A DNA stretch of 64,000 nucleotides from Pseudomonas sp. PDM16 (lineage in GTDB: Bacteria > Pseudomonadota > Gammaproteobacteria > Pseudomonadales > Pseudomonadaceae), in assembly GCF_014851865.1 (NCBI RefSeq), contig NZ_JACVAM010000002.1, forward strand, positions 620,001-684,000. Reading direction: 5' to 3'. The stretch's first letter is position 1. Each line of letters begins with the position of its first letter. Below are positions 1 to 9,752 of the stretch, one piece after another. The position numbers were made by a program, and so were the translations under genes. The notes beneath the pieces were generated by a model that was given only the letters and a program-made list of their open reading frames with translations, was not told where the DNA came from and searched no databases.

Positions 1-1268
1 TTCTGCGCCTTGTGCCGATTGCGCATCTGTTCGGCGATCTGGCCGTCCAGATCGGCCAGCTGCTGGCTCGTCTGGAACTGGCGTTGCGACTCGTGGAAGT
101 TGGCATTGGCGACGTACAGTTGTGCCAGCACGGCCATGGACATGGCCTGGCGCCGTGCATCGGCCACCTGCTGGCCGGCCTTGGCCACATCGATGGCTGC
201 CGGGGCAGACAACACGTTGAACAGGTTCCAGGTGACCTTCACGCCGTAATCGGCCCAGCTCTGATTGACCAGGAAGCTATTGCTGTCGTAGTGGCCGCCC
301 GCTGAGAACTCGAGGCCGGGCAGCAGGCGCAGCATGGCCTTGCGGGTCTCGGCGGCGCTGATGCGAGTCTGGTAGTCCTGCTCACGCAGCTCGGGGCGGT
401 TGGCCAGGGCCAACTGCTCCAGCTGGGCCAGCTCCACCTTCAATTCCGGGACCTGGTAGTCACCGCTTTCGGCCAGCGTGAAGCTGGTGCCAGGGGCCAG
501 GTTGATCAGGGTGGCCAGCTCGGTCTTGGCCAGCGACAGCGCGCGGCGCTGCTGTTCCAGCTGGCGTGTCGCCTCGATCAGCGAGCGCTGGTAGCTGAGC
601 GCCTGTACCTGGTCGCCGATACGCTGGCTGCTCATCTGCTGGCTGTTGGCGCGGGCCTGGTCGACGCGGGCCATCAGAGCATCGATCTGCTTGAGCAGCC
701 GCTCGGCCGCGACGGCGCGCCAGTAGGCGGAGCGTACGTCCTGGGTAATGGTATGGACGACCTTGCGGCGGCGCTCCTGAACGATCAGGCGCTGGTCGGC
801 CTGCTGCTTGGCGCTGACATAGGCGACGCCGAAGTCGAGCACGTTCCACACCATGGTCAGGTCGGCGACACCGCGGTCACGATCCTGCGAGGTGGAGGGC
901 TCCAGGGACTGGGTACCGGTTTCGACGCTCTGGCTGCTGGACGCGCTGACATTGTTGCGGCCCGCGTAGCCGGCGGACAGCGCCATGCGCGGCAGCATAT
1001 CGAAGGTGGCAAGATCGACCTGGCGCTGGGCCATGGCTTCCTCCATCACCTTGAGCCGCGCCTCGAGGTTGTACTTCACCGCCCGTGCCATGGCCGCATG
1101 CACGGTCAGCGGTCCGCTGAGCGGTTCCTGGTCCTTGAACATACTCTGCAGGTCGCTGCGGGCCCGCTGCTCGCTTTCGCCCAGCTCGATCGGCTTGCTG
1201 GTCACGGCACATCCACTGACGGCGAGTGCCAGCAGGCTGACAGCGAATAGTTTCTGGCTCTTGTTCAT
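1..1268 (-). CDS. TolC-family outer-membrane efflux lipoprotein (3' end cut by window)
   Basis: Outer-membrane channel of the TolC type, the expected exit duct for the export genes upstream on the same strand. About 422 codons are visible and the C-terminus lies outside the window. The N-terminus is a lipoprotein signal peptide: Lys, a hydrophobic run, then the lipobox AVSGC near residue 20. Long Ala/Gln/Arg-rich helices with the TolC-like pattern follow (for example RQLEQQRRALSLAKTELATL, then ANRPELREQDY). The ATG at 1268 directly follows AAGG, which is tight spacing for a ribosome site. A 16-codon reading frame (1265-1315, minus) starts after the adhesin stop and ends in ATGA overlap with this start, so translation may be coupled. 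It is last in the visible part of the operon. The family call is firm; the transported substrate is inferred from position. Confidence 0.88.
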   Translation of the reverse strand, partial: MNKSQKLFAVSLLALAVSGCAVTSKPIELGESEQRARSDLQSMFKDQEPLSGPLTVHAAMARAVKYNLEARLKVMEEAMAQRQVDLATFDMLPRMALSAGYAGRNNVSASSSQSVETGTQSLEPSTSQDRDRGVADLTMVWNVLDFGVAYVSAKQQADQRLIVQERRRKVVHTITQDVRSAYWRAVAAERLLKQIDALMARVDQARANSQQMSSQRIGDQVQALSYQRSLIEATRQLEQQRRALSLAKTELATLINLAPGTSFTLAESGDYQVPELKVELAQLEQLALANRPELREQDYQTRISAAETRKAMLRLLPGLEFSAGGHYDSNSFLVNQSWADYGVKVTWNLFNVLSAPAAIDVAKAGQQVADARRQAMSMAVLAQLYVANANFHESQRQFQTSQQLADLDGQIAEQMRNRHKAQ

Positions 1269-1321
1269 CCTTGGGCCGCCCCCTGGTTACGGCTCTTGCG
1301 TGCATTGTTATTCATGGTTGC

Positions 1322-4300
1322 TCAGGCTTGCGGGCCGTTGAGGTGGATCTGGCCCAGCGCCATGGCGAGCTCGCGAATCTGACGCTGTTCGCCTTCGTGC
1401 AATTGATGCAGCTGCTGGCTCAGTGGCGGCGCGCCGAAGACAGCACCCTCACCGCCATTGCCGCGCTGCTTGAAGATGTTCTGCTCCTCGGTCTCTTGCA
1501 GAACCTCCTTGCCGAAGATACTGGACAGGCTGCTGGAGCCGAATATGCCGGCATCCCCGCCTCCGAAGCCGAGGAAGCCAGCCCCCGAGCCATCACCGCC
1601 GGCATCTGCCGAGTTGGCGAATACCTGGGCAATGAAGCTGGGCGCCATTGCACCCTGGTTGATGAAGATATTGCCCAGCGTCGGGATGCCACTGCCGAGC
1701 GTCGGTACCTCGAACAGCGGAGGCGGCAGCAGCGGGGAAGTGGTGGCCGAGGGCGGCGGAGCGACGGGAACCACGACCTGCGGCAGCGGGGTCGGCTCCA
1801 CGGGAGCGACCGGCGGCGGGTTGGCACGGAACTCCGGATCGCCCTCGGGCTGGGGTTTGGGCTGGATGATCTCGTAACCACCGCTGATCACGTTGCTGCC
1901 GAGGCGATTGCCGGCGATGTCGCTGATGCCACTGCCTGAGGCATTCAGCATGATCTGTAGCGAGCCGCTGCCGGAGACACCGGTAACTGTGACCTGATAG
2001 GTCCGGGCATCGATCTGCACCACGGACTGCAGGGTGCCCCTGACCGTGCCGCTGCTGAGCAGGTTGAAGTCGCCGGCATCCACGCCGGTGACGCTTTCGT
2101 CGAAGCTCACCAGGAAACTCACGGTCTCCGCAGAGGTGGGCGAGGCTCCGAGCGGGGCAATGGAGGCGGTCGGGTCCTGCGCGTCCACCCTTACACCGCC
2201 GGTGGCGGCAACACCGGAGAGCGTGGTGGAGGCATTGGTACCCGAGGCATCCTTCAGCGTGGCGCCATTGAGCTGAATGCTGTCGCCCAGGTCGATGCCG
2301 TTGCTGTCGAGCTGACCTTCGGCGATGGTCAGACGGAAGACCAGCGCGTTGCTGCCCGAGCCGGAGACATAGCTGGCATATACCGTACCGCCCGTATCCA
2401 GGGTGACGGCGATGCGCGGAGCCCCGCCACTGTTGTCGACGATGATGCTCTCGCTGAAGTTGACGGTGAAATCGAGATGCTGGCCTGCCACATAGGTGCC
2501 GTTGGCCGGGACGGCCACCGAGCTGACAGCCGGGAGCGGGCGGTCGATGGCGTAAGCCTGACCGACCAGACCACCCATGATGGCGTTGCCGGCGCTGTCG
2601 GCGATGCCGGTGCTGCCAGCCCGTAGGTTGAGCCCCAGGCTACCGCTGCCCGTGATGCCGTTCACCATCACGACGTAGGTCTGGCCATTGAGCTGGGTGA
2701 CGGAGGCGATGGTGCCGCTGGCCGAACCGGTGGCAAGCAGGCTGAAATCGCTCGCGTCCACACCGGTTACATTTTCACTGAAGGTGACGGTGTAGCTAAC
2801 CGAGCTGGCGCCGGTTGGCGAAGCATCGACGCGGATGATGCTGGAGGCGGCAGGTGGCGTGGTGTCGATGAGTACGCCGGCGGTGTTGCCGACGCCAACC
2901 AGATTCGGGCTCAGGGCGTTGCCGGAAGAGTCCTGCAGCATGCTGCCGTTGCTGGAGAGCGCGCTGATAGTAATGCCGTCGCTGTCGGTATCGCCGGCCT
3001 GCACGGTGTATCTGAACACCAGTGCGCTGGTGCCGCTACCAGAAACATAGTCTGCCTGGACGCTGCGTCCGCCGATGTCGAGTTGGAGTTGTGGTGTACC
3101 GCCGCTGGTGTCCACCGTGACGGCCTCGCTGAGGTTGACCGTGAAGGTCAGCACGCTGCCCGCCGCGTAGGAACCGGCTGGGGGCACTGCGACATTGACG
3201 ATTGCAGGGTCTGCGGCATCCACCAGCACGCCATTGGTCGCGCCCACATTGTTGAGAGCTATGGTTGCGACATTGCCGGCAGCGTCGCGGATACTGCCGC
3301 CGTTGTCCTGAATAGCACTGCCAACGGTAATACCGTTGGCATCGGCTTGGCCGCTGGCGACAGTAAAACGGAATACCAAGGCGCTAGTACCCGACCCCGA
3401 AACGTAGTTCGCATAGACGGTGCCACCGGTATCGAGGGTGACGGCGAGGCGCGGCGTACCGCCACTGGTATCGACGGTGACGCTCTCGCTGAAGTTGACG
3501 GTGAAGTCGAGGTTCTGGCCGGCCGCATAGGTGCCGTTGGCGGGCACGCTGACCGAGCTGACGACGGGCGCGACGCCATCGATCACCAGCGCGGTATTGG
3601 CGCCCAGGCTGTCCGCCGCGCCGGGCGCCGGCAAGGTGGTGAACGCCGGATTGCCCAGGCTGACGCTGGCGATGGAGGCACCGTTCAGCGACAGCGCGGC
3701 GGAGCCGGCGTAATCGAGATCGGTGCTCTGGTCACCGGCCTGCACCACGTAGGCGAAGGTCAGCGTGTCGGTGCCGCTGCCGCCCACGTAGACGGCATTG
3801 CGGTCGATGGCGCCGGTTTCCAACAGCAAGGTCGGTGTGCCGCCGCTGACGTTGACGGCCTGATCGAAGGTGACGGTGATATTGACGGTATCGCCCACCT
3901 TATAGGCGCCGTCCGGGCTGCTGCTCGCCACGCCGGTGATCAATGGATTGGTCTGGGCGACGTTGATCAGGATGGTGTCGGTATCGGTCTGGCCACCGCC
4001 GCTGCCCGATTGGCCGAGGTCGTCGGTGGTGATCTGCACCGCGGCGGGGCCGTAGTAGCCGCCGGTGGGAGCGAACGACAGGCCGGCCAGGGCGTTGTTG
4101 ATGGCGCTGAGGTTGCCTTCGAACACCATGGTGCCGTCGCCGGTACCGTTGCCGACCAGGAAGCTCACGCCGCTGAGGCTGCCCAGGGTGAGCAGGCCGT
4201 TGCTGGCGGTGAGGGTGACGCGCATGGTGCCGCCGCCGACGTCCACGTCGGCGATCGACAGCGCATTGCCGTTGCCGGTGCTGAACACCAGGGTGCCGTC

Positions 4301-7300
4301 CTGCAGCATGGTCTGGCTGCTGGGTACGGTGTTCACCGGCGCGTCGTTCACGGCAGTGACCGTGAGCGTCACGTTGGTGGTATCGGTCTGCGCGCCACCG
4401 CTGCCGGTGTTGCCGCCATCGTCGATCATGACTGTCAGGGTAACGTTGGCAGTGGCGTTACTGGCGGTGGTGAAGCTGACCCCGGATGCCGCGATGAAGG
4501 CATTGATGTCGGCAAGGCTGCCCGTCAGGGTCAGCTCGCTGGAGGTACCGCCAATTGAGACGCCGTTGCCGCTGGTGGCATTCAGGGTGCCGCTGGGTAC
4601 CGAGAAGGTCACCGTCACAGTGCCGCTGCCCGCATCGACATCGCTGAACGAGATACCGGTCAATGCGCCGGGAATATCTTCGGTGATGGCGATGGAGCCC
4701 GGTGCTGTGATCGTCGGTGCGTCGTTGACCGCTGTAACCTGTAGCGTGATGGTTTCGTTGGCACTTTGTGCACCACCGTTGCCGGTGTTGCCGCCGTCGT
4801 TGATGCTCACTGTCAGGGTCACATCGGCGGTGGCATTGGCCGCGGTGGTAAAGCTGAGGTTGCTGCCAGCGATAAAACTGTTGATGTTGGCAATGCTGCC
4901 GGTCAGGGTCAGTGCCGACGAAGTACCGCCAACAGTGACGCTGCCGTTGCCGATTGCGGACAGGCTCCCGGAGCCGATCGTCAGGGTGACGGTGACATTG
5001 GCGCTACCAGCGTCGACATCGCTGAAGCTGATCCCGGTAATGGCGCCAGGCATGTCTTCGGTGACGCCGATGCTCACAGGGGCCGTGATCTGCGGGGCAT
5101 CATTGACGGCCGTCACGCTGACGATCTTGGTGGCGGCCGTACTGTCGTTCTGGCCATCGTTGGCGACGAAGCTGATCGTGCGGTTGGCAGTGCTGGGGGC
5201 ATCGCTGCCATTGCTGTACGTCACCGAACGCAGGGCAGCCTGCCACTGGGCGAGGGTAGCCGTGGCACCCGCCGAGGTCAGTGTCATCACACCGGTGCCG
5301 GCGTTATAGGTGGCAACGATGTTGCCCATGCTGCTGTCATCGTTGCTGAAACTCAGCACGTCGCCAGACTGGAAGTTGCCAGCAATGGTTATCCTGGTGC
5401 TGGCCAGGGTGGCGTTGTCCGGGTCGCTCAGGGTCAGCCCAGAGTCGATCACCGTGCCGCCACCCCCTTCGGTGAACGTGCTGGCACCACCGCTGGAGAT
5501 AACGATTGGTGCGTCGTTGACGGCAACCACGGATACCGAGGCGGAGATTGAGGTTACCGTCGTGTCGACGCCACCGTTGGCCGTGCCACCGCTGTCTCTG
5601 ATGCTGGTGAGGGTGATGACACGCGTTGCGGTGCTCGGGGCGTCGCTGCTGTTGCGGTAGGCCATGCCATCGACCACGGTTTGCGCGGTTGCCGCGCTGA
5701 GGCCTCCGGCACTGCTCAGGGCGATGGTTGCCGTACCGCTGAAGACGCTGACCGAGTAGCTGATGCCATTGCTTGCCGTCGTGCCGCTGTTGCCGTTGAG
5801 CAAGGCGATGTCGGTGCCGTCGATGCGCAGGAGCTCATCACTGCCATCGGCCAGGTTGGTGACGCTCAGGGTCATGCGGGTGATGCTCTGGCCGGCTTCG
5901 ATGGTGTTGATGCTGACACTGTTGAACAGATCAACCGCACTGCCGTTTTCAGTGTAGGTGGGGTTGTTGCCTGTGGCGGTGATGGTCGGGGCATCGTTGG
6001 TGTTGTCCACCACAATAATGTTGAAGGTGTCGGTTACCGTTCCGCCGTTACCGTCATTAGCAATTACATCAATGCTGAGGGTGCCAACGTTTGCATTGGT
6101 CGGTGTGCCGCTGAAGGTGCGCGTGGCGGCATTGAAGCTGAGCCAGGCAGGCAGGGCGCCGCCTCCGGCCAGCTGTGCGCTGTAGGTCAGGGTGTCGGCA
6201 TCCACATCGCTGAAGGTGTTTGCCGCGAACTGGAAGTTGAAGGCGGCATCTTCTGTGGCGTTCTGGTTGGGGATTGCGTTGGCCACCGAAGGCGCTGTGT
6301 TTGTGATTGGAGCATCGACATTCAGGTCATCGATGTCGAGGTAGATCATTTCTCCCGGGAGGCTCGAGAAGGTAATACTCGTGATGTTGTAGAAGCCTGT
6401 GTTATTCGAAAAGTCGACGTCCTGATAAGTGGTGTCAGTCGAGTAGGTAAGCGCTGAACCGCCTGCCGGGGTGATAGTGAAGGAACCCGATGGACCGCCC
6501 GAGGAAGTGGCGTCCTCGACGAAGAAGCTCAGACTCATCAGGCGGAAGGCGCTGCCATCTGCGACTTCGATCGTGATGCTCGTTGCCCCCTCGCCATTGG
6601 TATCAAATCTGAGGTAGTTGTCTGTCGGTCCCCCGAGCGCCAGCCCCTCTCCGGCGGGTGCGTATTGCACGTTGTTTAGATAATGATCGTAGGCAGTCCC
6701 GGCAGGCCCAGTAACGGTGTACCTGAACCCATCCAGAACGAAGGTGTTCGTGCCGCGGATTTCTTGAGTGGGGTTGTCGTCGAAATACTCATCGGCGGGT
6801 ATGGCAAGTAGGCTGTTGTAGCTGGATAGCCCTTCCAGACCCTTCGTCTCGACCTTGCCGTGTCGTGCTTCCAGTATCCAGTTTCCACCCAGGGACGATG
6901 CACCAGTCAAGTCGGCGGATGCCGCAACATCGGCTTTGGTTACGTTCGCCAGGCGGCCGATGAAATCAAGGCCTGCCTCACCCGCGCCCACTTCACAGCC
7001 ATACAGCAGAATGTCGCCATTGCGTGCCAGCGACTGGCCGATTTCGGCCAGCAAACCGCTCTGCGTTTCGAGAGCAGCACTATCGAGCCAGCTATTGCCA
7101 AGGCTGATTTTCCCAACGTCGCCGTGGCTGAGAATATGTATGGCATCGAGACCACTGCGACTTTCCAGGTAGTCAGCAATCTGCTGCAGTCCGTCCTTGC
7201 TGCTGTCCAGAGTTACCACTTCCACTCCGGGCTTGATGCTATCGATCAGCTGTTGGCGGTTGGTAACCTTGCCATCTATGAACACCACTTCCTGGCGTTG

Positions 7301-7534
7301 GTCGCTTGTCGCGGCGAGTGGCGTTGCGGCATCGCCGGTCTTGAGCGCGGCATCGTCGGTAGTCTGGGCCTTTGCCGTTTCGGTGGGCTGGTGATCAGTG
7401 GAGGAGACGGTTTCTGCCACTGTTGCGGCGACGGCTCCGTCGAACAGCATCCTCGGCTCGAGCGCTGCAGCCAAGGGCGCACGCTGGGCGGGGAGGGGGT
7501 TCGCTGGACGCCTGAACAGGTCGAGAAACTTCAC
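1322..7534 (-). CDS. Giant repetitive surface/secreted protein with LEPR-type motif and DUF4347 domain
   Basis: A 2070-residue protein, probably a large adhesin exported by its neighbours. The start is GTG at 7534 behind a strong AAGGAGG. The N-terminus lacks a Sec signal and carries LEPRMLF at residues 25-31, the LEPR-x-LL/LF motif known near the N-terminus of long repetitive exported proteins. DUF4347 spans about 82-240, with HILSHG (His137) and LLYGC (Cys180) in the order of a caspase-like dyad. A beta-rich segment follows (about 245-410), then a putative-Ig/cadherin-like domain (about 414-510). After that come a series of NDAP...TEDxPGA-type cadherin-like repeats and Ig-like repeats containing NGTYAAGQNLDFTVNFSES, several nearly identical. 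The C-terminus is Pro-rich, then Gly-rich, then a charged helix ending QIHLNGPQA. There are no RTX nonapeptides. Family call firm; adhesin role inferred. Confidence 0.9.
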   Translation of the reverse strand: MKFLDLFRRPANPLPAQRAPLAAALEPRMLFDGAVAATVAETVSSTDHQPTETAKAQTTDDAALKTGDAATPLAATSDQRQEVVFIDGKVTNRQQLIDSIKPGVEVVTLDSSKDGLQQIADYLESRSGLDAIHILSHGDVGKISLGNSWLDSAALETQSGLLAEIGQSLARNGDILLYGCEVGAGEAGLDFIGRLANVTKADVAASADLTGASSLGGNWILEARHGKVETKGLEGLSSYNSLLAIPADEYFDDNPTQEIRGTNTFVLDGFRYTVTGPAGTAYDHYLNNVQYAPAGEGLALGGPTDNYLRFDTNGEGATSITIEVADGSAFRLMSLSFFVEDATSSGGPSGSFTITPAGGSALTYSTDTTYQDVDFSNNTGFYNITSITFSSLPGEMIYLDIDDLNVDAPITNTAPSVANAIPNQNATEDAAFNFQFAANTFSDVDADTLTYSAQLAGGGALPAWLSFNAATRTFSGTPTNANVGTLSIDVIANDGNGGTVTDTFNIIVVDNTNDAPTITATGNNPTYTENGSAVDLFNSVSINTIEAGQSITRMTLSVTNLADGSDELLRIDGTDIALLNGNSGTTASNGISYSVSVFSGTATIALSSAGGLSAATAQTVVDGMAYRNSSDAPSTATRVITLTSIRDSGGTANGGVDTTVTSISASVSVVAVNDAPIVISSGGASTFTEGGGGTVIDSGLTLSDPDNATLASTRITIAGNFQSGDVLSFSNDDSSMGNIVATYNAGTGVMTLTSAGATATLAQWQAALRSVTYSNGSDAPSTANRTISFVANDGQNDSTAATKIVSVTAVNDAPQITAPVSIGVTEDMPGAITGISFSDVDAGSANVTVTLTIGSGSLSAIGNGSVTVGGTSSALTLTGSIANINSFIAGSNLSFTTAANATADVTLTVSINDGGNTGNGGAQSANETITLQVTAVNDAPTITAPGSIAITEDIPGALTGISFSDVDAGSGTVTVTFSVPSGTLNATSGNGVSIGGTSSELTLTGSLADINAFIAASGVSFTTASNATANVTLTVMIDDGGNTGSGGAQTDTTNVTLTVTAVNDAPVNTVPSSQTMLQDGTLVFSTGNGNALSIADVDVGGGTMRVTLTASNGLLTLGSLSGVSFLVGNGTGDGTMVFEGNLSAINNALAGLSFAPTGGYYGPAAVQITTDDLGQSGSGGGQTDTDTILINVAQTNPLITGVASSSPDGAYKVGDTVNITVTFDQAVNVSGGTPTLLLETGAIDRNAVYVGGSGTDTLTFAYVVQAGDQSTDLDYAGSAALSLNGASIASVSLGNPAFTTLPAPGAADSLGANTALVIDGVAPVVSSVSVPANGTYAAGQNLDFTVNFSESVTVDTSGGTPRLAVTLDTGGTVYANYVSGSGTSALVFRFTVASGQADANGITVGSAIQDNGGSIRDAAGNVATIALNNVGATNGVLVDAADPAIVNVAVPPAGSYAAGSVLTFTVNLSEAVTVDTSGGTPQLQLDIGGRSVQADYVSGSGTSALVFRYTVQAGDTDSDGITISALSSNGSMLQDSSGNALSPNLVGVGNTAGVLIDTTPPAASSIIRVDASPTGASSVSYTVTFSENVTGVDASDFSLLATGSASGTIASVTQLNGQTYVVMVNGITGSGSLGLNLRAGSTGIADSAGNAIMGGLVGQAYAIDRPLPAVSSVAVPANGTYVAGQHLDFTVNFSESIIVDNSGGAPRIAVTLDTGGTVYASYVSGSGSNALVFRLTIAEGQLDSNGIDLGDSIQLNGATLKDASGTNASTTLSGVAATGGVRVDAQDPTASIAPLGASPTSAETVSFLVSFDESVTGVDAGDFNLLSSGTVRGTLQSVVQIDARTYQVTVTGVSGSGSLQIMLNASGSGISDIAGNRLGSNVISGGYEIIQPKPQPEGDPEFRANPPPVAPVEPTPLPQVVVPVAPPPSATTSPLLPPPLFEVPTLGSGIPTLGNIFINQGAMAPSFIAQVFANSADAGGDGSGAGFLGFGGGDAGIFGSSSLSSIFGKEVLQETEEQNIFKQRGNGGEGAVFGAPPLSQQLHQLHEGEQRQIRELAMALGQIHLNGPQA

Positions 7535-7655
7535 GGAACCTCCTTGTACTACCGTGGCTGGATCGAAAGCTGGATATTGGGAACTATCCCGACAATCGGA
7601 TGTCCGCGCAACTCTACGTGTGGTGATTCGCCGCAGAGTGACGTTTAGTGATGGC

Positions 7656-9752
7656 TTAAAAGCCGCTTTCGCGCACGCCCAGAGCGGCCACTCGGCGCCA
7701 GACGAAGCCGAGTACCGATTCGCCCTGGCCAGCCAGGATCACCACGCCGCGCAGGGGCTGGTGCGGGGCGGGGATTTCTTCCATCACTTGCAGATGGACG
7801 CCGTACTGGGCCTGAAGCGGTTCGCTTTCCTGCGCAGCATTGCGGCGCACGGCAATCGGGCCCTGTTGGTCGGAGGCCAAGGCCTCTAGCTGGAGGTGGG
7901 CGGCAGCGGTCGCGTCGACTTCCTCCAGGCGGACCTGTGGTGCTGTGCGGGCGGGGTCGTCGGCGAAGAAGAAGCCTTCGGCGCCGGGCTCCACTCGCCA
8001 GAGCTCCTCCTCGCGCAGGTAGCCACGCAGGCGCAATCCTGGCTCGATGACGCGAACCAGCACGTTTTGCGGTGACAACCAGCGGCCCGGTCGCAGGCCG
8101 TTGAGCAGGTCGCGTATTACTCCGCCATTCGGTGCCCGAATCTGCAGGCGCTCGCGCTGTGCTGCCAGGCCTCGGTACTCGGCGAGGGCCTCGGCCAGCT
8201 GCTGTTCCAGTACCCCGAGATCGGCGATGGTTTCGCTGCGCCCGGCCTGGCGACGCAACTGCAGCTGCAGTGTGTTGATCTCGCTGCGTACCACCACCTG
8301 CCGCCGGTCCAGATCAGGGGACTCGAGCTCCAGCAGCAAGGCTCCCTTGGCGACGGTCTGGCCGTCCTGAACGTGCACGGCTTTCAGCTGCGCCGCCAAG
8401 GGCGCATGCAGGGCGGTGCTGCGCGAGGCTTCGAGCATGGCTGGCACCTCCACGGAGCTGCGCCATGGCACCAGTAGAACGGCTAGCAGAGCCAGCATAC
8501 CGATACCGAGCAGGACCAGCTTGCCGGGGTGAGCCTGGTTACGTCGCTTGCGCCATTCCTGCATCTCCCGCCAGATCGGCAGGCCGATGAACCACACCAG
8601 CTCGACCAGCATCAGGAAGATGCCCAATACCTTGAAGAACATGTGGTACACCGCCAGGGCGATGCCGAGAAACAGCGCCGCCCGCCACAGCCAAGCGCCA
8701 TAGCCCCACCACAGCAGCCGGCGACGCATGCTTGGCGACCACGGCTCGGGTGCCGGTTCACCATAACCGAACAGACTCTCGCGCAGATGCCAGCGGCACA
8801 GCGCGAAGCCGCGCCCCTGCAGGTTGTCGACACCCCACAGGTCGCTGAGCAGGAAATAGCCGTCGAAACGCATGAAGGGGTTCAGATTGATGGCCAGTGT
8901 GGTGATCCAGGTGGCGCTGGCCAGCATGAAGGCCGCCGTGCGAGCTGGCCCCTCGGGCAGCAGCGACCAGGCAAGCAGGGCGATGCACGCCAGCAACAGC
9001 TCGGCCAGTACACCGCCCGCCCCGATCAGCAGGCGCGAGCGTCGGTCGTTGACACGCCACGCGTCGCTGACGTCGGTATAGAACATTGGCAGCAGGACCA
9101 TGAACGCCAGGCCCATGCTCTGCACCCTGCAACCGGCGCGCTTGGCCATGTAGGCGTGGCCGAACTCATGAAAGAGCTTGGCGAACGTCAGGGCTATACC
9201 GAAGGAAATCGCTCCGCCCAGGCTGAATAAATGAGGGAAGGTGGCCAGGAAACGCTCCCAGTCACGGGCCGCGAGGAACACGCCGAGACACAGCAGCAGT
9301 GGTAGCCCGAAGCGCAGCAGGTTGGGGCCGTAGCGGCGCAGCCAGGGCCAGGTGCGGTCGAGGAAGGCGTCCGGCCGCCACAGTGGAATACGGAAGAACA
9401 GGTACTGGTGCAGCAGGGTGTGCCACAACCCATGGCGTTGTTGGGCGGCCTTGCTCGCGTAGCTGGCGCGCTGATCCCCATCCTGGGCGGCGATCAGGTC
9501 ATGGCCGCGCAGAAAGCGCAGTAGCTCTTCGAGGTCGTCATTGCTCAGGGCAATGCCTGGTTCGCCGTTTGCCGCTCGGAGTACCTGCTCGGCATCGCCC
9601 AGATGCCAATGTCGCAGCAGACGCATGGCCGGTACGCCCAGTTTGAAATAGCGCCCCCGTAGCGGGTCGGCGAGTGTCCATTGCGGCGCTCCATCAAGCG
9701 TGGGGCCTGCCTGGGAGAGTTGCAGATCGGCGCGCAGCGGTGGCAGCTGCAT
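7656..9752 (-). CDS. Site-2-protease (M50)/HlyD fusion membrane protein
   Basis: A 698-residue polytopic membrane protein joining three parts. Residues 1-95 form a small soluble domain resembling PqqD-like peptide-binding folds (WTLADPLRGRYFKLG). About 110-400 is an M50 site-2-protease core with the zinc motif HEFGH at 195-199 and the second signature NLNPFMRFDG (Asn291, Asp297), so the catalytic set is complete. About 425-560 is a HlyD-like biotinyl-lipoyl and alpha-hairpin region. Similar proteins are annotated as peptide zinc metalloproteases (YydH-like). It begins one base after the stop of the upstream adaptor gene (TAA then ATG), so the two are translationally linked. A role in processing or passing the giant protein across the inner membrane is inference. 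Confidence 0.85.
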   Translation of the reverse strand: MQLPPLRADLQLSQAGPTLDGAPQWTLADPLRGRYFKLGVPAMRLLRHWHLGDAEQVLRAANGEPGIALSNDDLEELLRFLRGHDLIAAQDGDQRASYASKAAQQRHGLWHTLLHQYLFFRIPLWRPDAFLDRTWPWLRRYGPNLLRFGLPLLLCLGVFLAARDWERFLATFPHLFSLGGAISFGIALTFAKLFHEFGHAYMAKRAGCRVQSMGLAFMVLLPMFYTDVSDAWRVNDRRSRLLIGAGGVLAELLLACIALLAWSLLPEGPARTAAFMLASATWITTLAINLNPFMRFDGYFLLSDLWGVDNLQGRGFALCRWHLRESLFGYGEPAPEPWSPSMRRRLLWWGYGAWLWRAALFLGIALAVYHMFFKVLGIFLMLVELVWFIGLPIWREMQEWRKRRNQAHPGKLVLLGIGMLALLAVLLVPWRSSVEVPAMLEASRSTALHAPLAAQLKAVHVQDGQTVAKGALLLELESPDLDRRQVVVRSEINTLQLQLRRQAGRSETIADLGVLEQQLAEALAEYRGLAAQRERLQIRAPNGGVIRDLLNGLRPGRWLSPQNVLVRVIEPGLRLRGYLREEELWRVEPGAEGFFFADDPARTAPQVRLEEVDATAAAHLQLEALASDQQGPIAVRRNAAQESEPLQAQYGVHLQVMEEIPAPHQPLRGVVILAGQGESVLGFVWRRVAALGVRESGF

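Noticed and set aside
3083..5551. Long plus-strand frames (491, 414 and 261 codons) opposite the giant protein
   Set aside because: Repetitive Gly/Ala/Val-rich shadows created by the repeat structure of the minus-strand gene; no independent ribosome sites or motifs.
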